Below are positions 1-5,100 of a stretch of DNA of 6,962 nucleotides, in pieces (position 1 is the stretch's first letter; the number at the start of each line of letters is the position of its first letter). Under the pieces are notes generated by a model. It ran no database searches. It worked only from the letters and a program-made list of their open reading frames with translations, and was not told the origin of the DNA. The stretch spans positions 1 to 6,962 of the forward strand of contig JAIRXV010000158.1 of the NCBI GenBank assembly GCA_031268115.1, read 5' to 3'. The DNA is from Bifidobacteriaceae bacterium. Lineage in GTDB: Bacteria > Actinomycetota > Actinomycetes > Actinomycetales > WQXJ01. The translations under genes and the position numbers were made by a program.

Positions 1-13
1 CCAGGGGCAAATG

Positions 14-1138
14 TCAGGTTGTCGCTAGGCGCAGCGCGGCCGCTTCGGTGGCGGCGTCCGATGCCGTCAAAGAGACTCGGACGTGTTGGGCTTCGCCGTA
101 GAAGGACCCCGGTGCCACCAGGATTCCCTTGGCCGCGAGTTCTGTGACGATGGTCCAATCGTCGCGTCCGTCGTCCGCCCGGACCCACAGGTACATGCCG
201 GCCTGGGAATCGTCGATGGCGTATCCGGCCTGCTCGAAGGCGCCGCGCAAAGCTCCGCGCCGGGTGCGGTAGACCTCGCGCTGGGCGGAAACGTGGGTTT
301 CGTCGCCGAGGGCCTTTTCCATCGCCCACTGAATGGGGCCTGGCATCATCATGCCCATGTGGCGCCGAATCTCCAGGATCGGACCGATCAGCTGGGGGTC
401 GCCGCACAGCCAAGCCATCCGGTAGCCGGCGGCGTTGGATCGTTTGGACAGCGAGTACAACGCGAGGATCCCGGTCGGGTCGCCGCCGTTGACACGCGGG
501 TCCAGCACTGAGGGAACGCCGGCCGAGGCCCATGGCTCTTCCCAGGCGAGGGCCGCATAGCATTCGTCGCTCGCCACGACGATGCCGCGCTCCCGCGCCC
601 AGGTGACGATCCCACGCAGCTCCTCAACCCCGAGTACCCGTCCGGTCGGGTTGGATGGAGAGTTGAGCCAGATCAGCCGGACCCTGCCCGCAGTGCCCGG
701 GGGAAGCTCGTCCACTTGGTCGGCGGGCACTGGGGTGGCCCCGGCCAGCCGCGCTCCCAGCTCGTAGGTGGGGTAGGCGACTGCCGGGTGGATGACGGCA
801 TCGCCGGCGGATAGCCCGAGGAGCGATGGCAGGGTGGCGACTACTTCCTTCGATCCCAGGGTTGGCAGGATCGCGTGGCGTTCGGGCGGTCTGACCCCTC
901 GCACGCGCCGGTAATGCTCGCGGATGGCGGCCCTGAGGGTGGCGGAGCCGGCGGTTCTGGGGTAGCCAGGGGAATCGGAGGCCTCTTGGAGGGCGCCACG
1001 GATGATATCGGGGGTCGGATCGATGGGCGATCCGATCGAAAAGTCGAGTATGCCATCGGGGTGGGACTCAGCGTGCGCCTTATGCGGCGCCAACAGGTCC
1101 CAGGGGAAGTCCGGCAGGTCGGAGCTGTGCATTCCCAT
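14..1138 (-). CDS. dapC: Succinyldiaminopimelate transaminase (DapC-type, PLP aminotransferase)
   Basis: Fold-type I PLP aminotransferase of 374 residues, predicted to convert N-succinyl-2-amino-6-ketopimelate to N-succinyl-LL-2,6-diaminopimelate with glutamate as amino donor, in cytosolic lysine and peptidoglycan precursor synthesis. Visible family marks: GSKE near residue 95, NSPSNPTG at 159-166 (PLP-ring Asn163), SDECY at 190-194 (Asp191 and Tyr194), SLSKRSN with Schiff-base Lys232, and HVRVSL with the substrate-carboxylate Arg354. Length is normal for the family. I start it at the ATG ending at 1138 (MGMHSS). A GAGG lies 8 bases upstream, and the frame open up to 1276 is Arg-rich antisense to fdxA with no aminotransferase character. 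An ATG six bases inside (1132) is possible. It lies 14 bases after the fdxA stop, so the two are probably cotranscribed. The fdxA-dapC order is, from memory, common in actinobacteria and supports DapC over another class I/II aminotransferase, but the exact substrate is inferred. Confidence 0.88.
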   Translation of the reverse strand: MGMHSSDLPDFPWDLLAPHKAHAESHPDGILDFSIGSPIDPTPDIIRGALQEASDSPGYPRTAGSATLRAAIREHYRRVRGVRPPERHAILPTLGSKEVVATLPSLLGLSAGDAVIHPAVAYPTYELGARLAGATPVPADQVDELPPGTAGRVRLIWLNSPSNPTGRVLGVEELRGIVTWARERGIVVASDECYAALAWEEPWASAGVPSVLDPRVNGGDPTGILALYSLSKRSNAAGYRMAWLCGDPQLIGPILEIRRHMGMMMPGPIQWAMEKALGDETHVSAQREVYRTRRGALRGAFEQAGYAIDDSQAGMYLWVRADDGRDDWTIVTELAAKGILVAPGSFYGEAQHVRVSLTASDAATEAAALRLATT

Positions 1139-1146
1139 GTGGGTGG

Positions 1147-1153
1147 CCTCACT
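1147..1153 (-). promoter_or_regulatory. Ribosome binding site for dapC
   Basis: On the minus strand AGTGAGG ends 8 bases before the ATG at 1138, just after the fdxA reading frame ends. Its spacing decides the dapC start: the next ATG at 1132 would be 14 bases away, and no comparable site precedes the upstream in-frame ATG at 1276. Confidence 0.6.
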
Positions 1154-1467
1154 TATTCCTTTGGTAGAGCGGCGATCGAGGGCGCATCGGCGTCGATGGC
1201 CCCCATCTTGGCAGCGCCGCCGGGCGATCCGATCCCCGCGAAGAAATCGGCACCAGCGCGCAGGTAGTCCTTCCAAGGCGAGGGAAGGTCGTCTTCGTAA
1301 TAGATGGCCTCAACTGGGCAAACGGGCTCGCATGCCCCGCAGTCGACGCATTCGTCGGGGTGGATGTAGACAGAGCGGCGACCTTCGTAGATGCAATCGA
1401 CTGGGCACTCGTCCACGCACGCCTTGTCTTTGACATCGACACACGGCTGCGCGATGACGTAGGTCAC
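1153..1467 (-). CDS. fdxA: 7Fe ferredoxin FdxA ([3Fe-4S][4Fe-4S])
   Basis: Soluble electron carrier of 104 residues closely resembling the seven-iron FdxA/FdxC ferredoxins of mycobacteria and streptomycetes. Cysteines at 9, 17, 21, 25, 40, 43, 46 and 50 follow the family pattern. By analogy, Cys9, 17 and 50 hold the [3Fe-4S] cluster, Cys21, 40, 43 and 46 the [4Fe-4S] cluster, and Cys25 is the extra free one. The motifs DECPVDCIYEG, HPDECVDCGACEPVCP and the tail around GSPGGAAKMG are typical, so the gene is complete. The start is GTG at 1467-1465: AAGGGAG lies 6 bases upstream, and family members begin with (M)TYVIA. An in-frame extension to 1584 has no ferredoxin similarity and would cross the divergent promoter region. 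The redox partner (P450s or oxidoreductases in relatives) cannot be read from this window. Confidence 0.95.
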   Translation of the reverse strand: MTYVIAQPCVDVKDKACVDECPVDCIYEGRRSVYIHPDECVDCGACEPVCPVEAIYYEDDLPSPWKDYLRAGADFFAGIGSPGGAAKMGAIDADAPSIAALPKE

Positions 1468-1473
1468 GCCCTG

Positions 1474-1480
1474 CTCCCTT
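1474..1480 (-). promoter_or_regulatory. Ribosome binding site for fdxA
   Basis: On the minus strand AAGGGAG sits 6 bases before the GTG at 1467, a good Shine-Dalgarno match at normal spacing. It supports the GTG start against the longer in-frame ATG at 1584. Confidence 0.75.
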
Positions 1481-1584
1481 CCCCGCTCGCTTTGAGATCC
1501 GGATGCCCCGCAATGACTCTTACCAGAGCCGGCCTTGGTGACTCTTTGACTATGACCCTCCAGGGTAGCGGATGAACCGCCCAC

Positions 1585-1590
1585 TATTAT
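1585..1590 (+). promoter_or_regulatory. Probable -10 element of a leaderless transcript
   Basis: TATTAT lies at 1585-1590 with exactly 7 bases before the GTG at 1598. This is the position expected if transcription starts on or next to the G of the start codon. No Shine-Dalgarno sequence precedes that GTG and no good -35 box is seen, both common for leaderless actinobacterial genes. It is inferred from spacing only. Confidence 0.5.
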
Positions 1591-1597
1591 CTCCCAC

Positions 1598-1825
1598 GTG
1601 CGTCCCGCGTCACGGTCCGCAAGTCCGCCTTGGGCGTCTTGGCCCCTCGGCGCGCGGGTTGTGATCCGCTATCGCCTGGACGATGGCGGCCACTCCGACG
1701 CCGTTGGCGCTCTCCTAGCATCCTCCCGCACCGCCGTCACGGTGGCGACTCGCCGCGGCCAGGTCGCCGTCCCCGCGGCCAAGATTGCTATTGCGAAGCT
1801 CATCTCCCTGCCTCAGGGCAGCTGA
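1598..1825 (+). CDS. Standalone SH3-like domain protein (N-terminal domain of Rv0428c-type GNAT acetyltransferases)
   Basis: Small cytosolic protein of 75 residues without signal peptide or membrane segment. After about 17 poorly conserved residues (Ser/Pro/Trp-rich), it matches by eye the beta-barrel SH3-like domain at the N-terminus of actinobacterial GNAT proteins such as M. tuberculosis Rv0428c: GARVVIRYRL, then SDAVGALL, AVTVATRRGQV and VPAAKIAIAKLI in the same order. In that family an acetyltransferase domain of over 200 residues normally follows. Here TGA at 1823-1825 ends the frame, and none of the three forward frames downstream looks like a GNAT domain before the glycosidase begins. 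It may therefore be a naturally short form or a remnant after loss of the catalytic part. The GTG start at 1598 is chosen because it starts the frame next to a -10-like TATTAT and there is no Shine-Dalgarno site. It is transcribed away from fdxA. Function is unknown; acetyltransferase activity should not be assumed. Confidence 0.68.
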   Translation: MRPASRSASPPWASWPLGARVVIRYRLDDGGHSDAVGALLASSRTAVTVATRRGQVAVPAAKIAIAKLISLPQGS

Positions 1826-1828
1826 GGC
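1808..1828 (+). terminator. Hairpin over the stop codon of the SH3-domain gene
   Basis: GCCTCA (1810-1815) pairs perfectly with TGAGGC (1823-1828) around a 7-base loop. A competing stem, CTGCC (1808-1812) with GGCAG (1817-1821), uses the same bases. There is no T tract, so it could weakly terminate or stabilise the transcript end, but it is not a standard intrinsic terminator. Confidence 0.3.
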
Positions 1829-1868
1829 CCACCCTCGGTCTTGCGACGGGAATCTGGGTCGCCGGCGG
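1827..1868 (+). repeat. 42-bp direct repeat, copy 1 (hairpin-forming)
   Basis: The first of two near-identical 42-bp units 71 bp apart, starting GCCCAC and ending GGCGG, with a 28-base invariant core at 1834-1861. It can fold: CCCA (1828-1831) pairs with TGGG (1855-1858), and inside it CCCTCG (1832-1837) pairs with CGACGGG (1844-1850) with one bulged C and a GTCTTG loop. It begins immediately after the stop codon of the upstream gene. No other copy was seen in the window. Confidence 0.85.
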
Positions 1869-1897
1869 CACGCGCCACCGGATGTGCCAGCACCGCT

Positions 1898-1939
1898 GCC
1901 CACTCTCGGTCTTGCGACGGGAATCTGGGTCGTTGGCGG
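1898..1939 (+). repeat. 42-bp direct repeat, copy 2 (hairpin-forming)
   Basis: The second unit matches copy 1 at 39 of 42 positions. All three differences are C in copy 1 and T in copy 2. One of them (1904) turns a C-G pair of the inner stem into a T/U-G wobble, so folding as RNA is retained. The other two lie just outside the stem. It ends about 25 bases before the candidate -35 boxes of the glycosidase promoter. It resembles a dispersed REP-like element more than a CRISPR repeat. Confidence 0.85.
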
Positions 1940-1963
1940 GTCCCCGAACCCGTACCGGGCGTG

Positions 1964-2000
1964 TTCACTTTTGACGGTACGCGAGCTAGTGTGTTCGGAT
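1964..2000 (+). promoter_or_regulatory. Candidate promoter of the glycoside hydrolase gene
   Basis: TTGACG at 1971-1976 is a strong -35 match, followed 18 bases later by a weak -10, TCGGAT, at 1995-2000. An overlapping alternative is TTCACT at 1964-1969 with TAGTGT at 1987-1992, 17 bases apart. Either would give a leader of roughly 75-85 bases. The choice cannot be made by eye. Confidence 0.4.
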
Positions 2001-2006
2001 CGACAT

Positions 2007-2027
2007 GCCCAACGGCGGGCGTTTTTT
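2007..2027 (+). terminator. Short GC hairpin followed by T6
   Basis: GCCC (2007-2010) and GGGC (2017-2020) form a 4-bp stem, extendable by a T-G pair, around loop AACGGC, followed by G and six Ts (2022-2027). It has the shape of an intrinsic terminator, and the T run stands out in this GC-rich sequence. It may end read-through from the upstream gene, or act in the glycosidase leader if transcription starts near 2000. The stem is short, so either role is tentative. Confidence 0.35.
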
Positions 2028-2041
2028 CGGCTCGCTGCGGC

Positions 2042-2065
2042 ATCCGCGGATCGGTGCCATGCACC
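2042..2065. promoter_or_regulatory. Two adjacent palindromes, possible operator, in the glycosidase leader
   Basis: ATCCGCGGAT at 2042-2051 is a perfect 10-bp palindrome with a central CG. One base later GGTGC-CAT-GCACC (2053-2065) is a perfect inverted repeat with 5-bp arms. They lie between the candidate promoter and the Shine-Dalgarno site, where a repressor or an RNA structure could act. LacI-family operators often have a central CG, but I cannot match this to a known site. Confidence 0.35.
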
Positions 2066-2068
2066 CAC

Positions 2069-2075
2069 GGAAGGA
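2069..2075 (+). promoter_or_regulatory. Ribosome binding site for the glycoside hydrolase
   Basis: GGAAGGA ends 7 bases before GTG at 2083. The intervening ATG at 2078 is only 2 bases from the site and reads ATG-CAG-TGA, so the GTG, which opens directly into a signal peptide, is the real start. Confidence 0.75.
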
Positions 2076-2082
2076 CAATGCA

Positions 2083-2163
2083 GTGAACAGGACTCTTCGA
2101 ACCGTCTGCGCCCTCGCCGGTGCCCTCGCCTTGACGACAGCGGCAATACCCGCCGCCTCCGCA
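2083..2163 (+). other. Signal peptide of the glycoside hydrolase
   Basis: Residues 1-27: a basic start (Arg3, Arg6), a hydrophobic Ala/Leu-rich core from about 8 to 22, and an ASA motif at 25-27 followed by Thr-Pro. This predicts Sec export with signal peptidase I cleavage after Ala27. The motif has no twin arginine and no lipobox: Cys9 is at the start of the hydrophobic core. Confidence 0.85.
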
Positions 2164-5100
2164 ACCCCCACCACCAAGACCGTCAGCTCCGTCGGGCTGC
2201 CTCAGGCGCCCAACCCCCTGGACGGAACCGGCGATCGTTCGGCCGATTTCAACACCGACTGGGTGTTCGCCCTCGGCAATCCGGCCGGCGCGTGGGCCGA
2301 GGCGTTCGACGACACCCATTGGCGCCAGGTGCGACTCCCCCATGATTGGTCCATCCACCTGGACTTCAACACCCGGTCCGCCTCCGGCAACACCGCTGGG
2401 TGGTTGGATGGCGGGACCGGCTGGTACCGCAAGGCCTTCACCCTGGCGAACTCAGCGGGCAAGCAGGTCTCGGTTGATTTCGACGGGGTGTACGCCCTGG
2501 CCACCGTGTATGTCAACGGCGTCCAAATCGGACAGCAGCACTATTACGGCTACACCGCGTTCTCACGCGACATCACCTCGGCGCTGCACGCCCCCGGTGA
2601 GGTCAACGTAATCGCAGTCAAGGTGGAGAACCCAATGCCCGGTTCGCGCTGGTATTCGGGTTCGGGCATCTACCGCGACGTGAAACTGACCGTGACCGAT
2701 CCGGTACACATCGACCGGGACGGCGTATATGTCACGACGCCGACCCTTGAGGCCGATGTGGCCACGGCCAGTCCATCCGCCCAGGTCTCAGTTCAGACTC
2801 GCCTGGTCGGTCTGGCGTCCGCAGGGGACGCCGCGGTGACCACCGAGGTGGTCGATGCGAGCGGTGCCACCGTGGCCCAAGGGGTCGCTACGCCCGGCAG
2901 CATGGCCGATAGGTACACCCATTCCCAAACCATCGCCGTACCGAACCCGCACCTCTGGTCCATCGAGAATCCATACCTGTACACCGTGGTCTCCACCGTT
3001 AGGGTCGCGGGACAGGTGGTAGATCGGGTTGAGACCCGCACTGGTTTGCGCTACACGACTTTCGATTCGAACCTCGGGTTCTTCTTGAACGGGCAGTACA
3101 TGAAGCTCAAGGGCGTGTGCATGCACCACGACTTAGGGCCGTTGGGCTCGGCGGTGAACTATCGAGCCACCGAGCGTCAGCTACAGATCATGAAGGCGAT
3201 GGGCGTGAACTCCATCCGGACATCCCACAACCCGGCATCCTCGGCGCTGATCGAGATTGCGGACCGGATCGGCCTGACGGTGATGGAAGAGGCCTTCGAC
3301 ATGTGGCAACTGCAGAAGACATCGCAGGACTACCACCTGTACTTCAACGCGAACGCCGAATCCGATATCAAGGCGATGGTGGAGCGCGACAAGAACTCTC
3401 CATCCGTGATCATATGGTCCATCGGCAACGAAATCCCCAAGAACTCAACGCAATCGCCCGCCATTGCTCAGAACCTGGTGAACTGGATCAAGTCCGTGGA
3501 CACCACTCGACCCACCACCATGGGCGAGAACAACAAGAGCGACACCACCGCCCGCAACATATTGAACAACGTCGTGGACATCGCGGGCCTGAACTACCCG
3601 TCCTCAGGCGAATACTCGACCTATCACGGTTCGAACCAGAACGGTCTCGTGATCGGTTCGGAGACGTCATCGGCCATCCGCACGCGCGGCTACTACGAAT
3701 CGCCCGGCAGCGAGTTGGTGGGGGACGCCAACTGGACCACAATGCAATGCTCCTCCTACGACAACCACCGAGTCTCCTGGGGTCACACCGCCTCCAGCGC
3801 TTGGAAGACGGACCGCGACCAGCGCTACATCCTCGGCCAATACATTTGGACGGGCTTCGATTACATCGGGGAACCAACCCCTTACGGTCAGGGCGCCGGA
3901 GACTACACCGAGACGGCCAAGAGCTCGTATTTCGGGGCAGTGGACACGGCTGGATTCCCCAAAGACACCTATTACCTGTATCAATCGCAGTGGTTGGATG
4001 TCGAGGACCAGCCCATGGTTCATCTTCTGCCGCACTGGAATTGGGCGCCGGGCGAGGTGGTACAAGTCTGGGCATATTCGAACGCGCGGTCCGTGGAATT
4101 GTTCCTCAACGGAGTATCGCTTGGCACGCAGACGTTCTCGGTCAAGCAAAACGCCGCCGGGCAGTCATATCAGGAGATGGCGAACGGCGACCTGTACGCC
4201 AAGTGGAACGTCCCATTCGCTCCGGGCGAGCTGAAGGCCGTGGCGAGAGATGCGGGTGGCGAGATCATCGCGACTGACATCATCGAAACTGCCGATCCGG
4301 CCGCCGGGTTGAAACTGACCCCGGACCGTCGAATCATCGATCCCGACGGCAGCGACCTCTCCTTCATCACCGTAGACGTGGTGGATGGCCAGGGCCGCTT
4401 CGTGCCCACGGCGGACGATCAGATCACGTTCGAGGTAACAGGAGGGGAAATCGCCGGAGTTGACAACGGCAACCCGATCTCTCTGGAACGGTACCAAGAC
4501 ACCAACCAGCGCAAGGCGTTCAACGGCAAAGCGCTCCTGATAGTCAAATCGGACGGTTCGGGCGACCCGATCCGGGTGACCGCCCACGCCGACGGCCTCA
4601 CCGACGGCCGCGCCACCGTATTCGCTCAGTCCACTAAGGGCCCTCGCGAGCTGCTCGAAGTCTTGTCCTATCCAGCGACCACAAAGGTGGGTCAGGCCCC
4701 CACCCTCCCTGAGACCGTGACCGCCGTCTACTCAGACGGCACCACCGAGACCCTGCCGGTTGACTGGGCCCTCCCCGATCCGTCCGATTACGCCGCAGTG
4801 GGGCAGTTCACCGTGTCGGGGACCGTGCTGGATGGCAGCATCGATGTCACGCTCGACGTTGCCGTCATCGGCATCGTCGCCGTCGAGAAGGTTTCGACCG
4901 CAACGGTCGTGGGAACGACCCCCACCCTGCCCGGCACCGCCAATATCTTGTATTCCAATGGCGCCAGGGAGGCCGCAGAGGTGGCTTGGGACCCCACCGA
5001 ACCAGCCGATTACGACACGGTTGGCGACATCGTGCTCGTTGGGGGAACTGTGGTGGGCACCACTCTGCCCGCCTCCGCTTCGGTCCGAGTGGCGGCGACA

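Larger units (their letters stand above)
1468..1597. promoter_or_regulatory. Divergent intergenic promoter region between fdxA and the SH3-domain gene
   Basis: These 130 bases separate two outward-facing genes and must carry both promoters. For the minus-strand operon I see only a weak candidate: CATAGT as a -10 with TTCATC 16 bases upstream, around 1548-1576. For the plus strand, a better -10 abuts the GTG at 1598 and is listed separately. The region also holds a direct repeat TGACTCTT at 1514-1521 and 1539-1546 (25-base period), the second copy running into TTGACTATGAC. These could be regulator half-sites, but no known regulator is recognised. Confidence 0.55.

Noticed and set aside
1139..1276. 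46-residue N-terminal extension of DapC
   Set aside because: It overlaps the fdxA coding sequence on the same strand in another frame, is Arg-rich without aminotransferase similarity, and a proper Shine-Dalgarno site precedes the ATG at 1138.
1468..1584. Longer ferredoxin start at 1584
   Set aside because: The extra 39 residues have no ferredoxin similarity, and the GTG at 1467 has a good ribosome binding site and the family's normal N-terminus.
1827..1939. CRISPR array
   Set aside because: Only two repeat units with a 29-base gap, the repeats are longer than the spacer, no third degenerate copy and no cas genes are present.
1630..1974. 114-residue plus-strand frame overlapping the SH3-domain gene
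   Set aside because: It is a shifted frame over the SH3-like coding region and the repeats, with an Arg/Pro/His-rich sequence of no family; the frame starting at 1598 carries the conserved domain.
1715..2358. Minus-strand frames across the repeat region
   Set aside because: Their Arg/Ser/Gly-rich translations simply read through the two DNA repeats and the antisense of the glycosidase start; no recognisable domain and no convincing start.
3667..4149. Antisense open frame of 160 residues opposite the glycosidase
   Set aside because: It lies opposite the glycosidase coding strand, no family was recognised, and it fits an antisense shadow in high-GC DNA.
3117..4277. 386-residue open frame on the plus strand inside the glycosidase
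   Set aside because: It is out of frame with the catalytic TIM barrel and rich in Arg, Gly and His, as expected for a shadow in GC-rich DNA; the real frame carries both catalytic glutamates.
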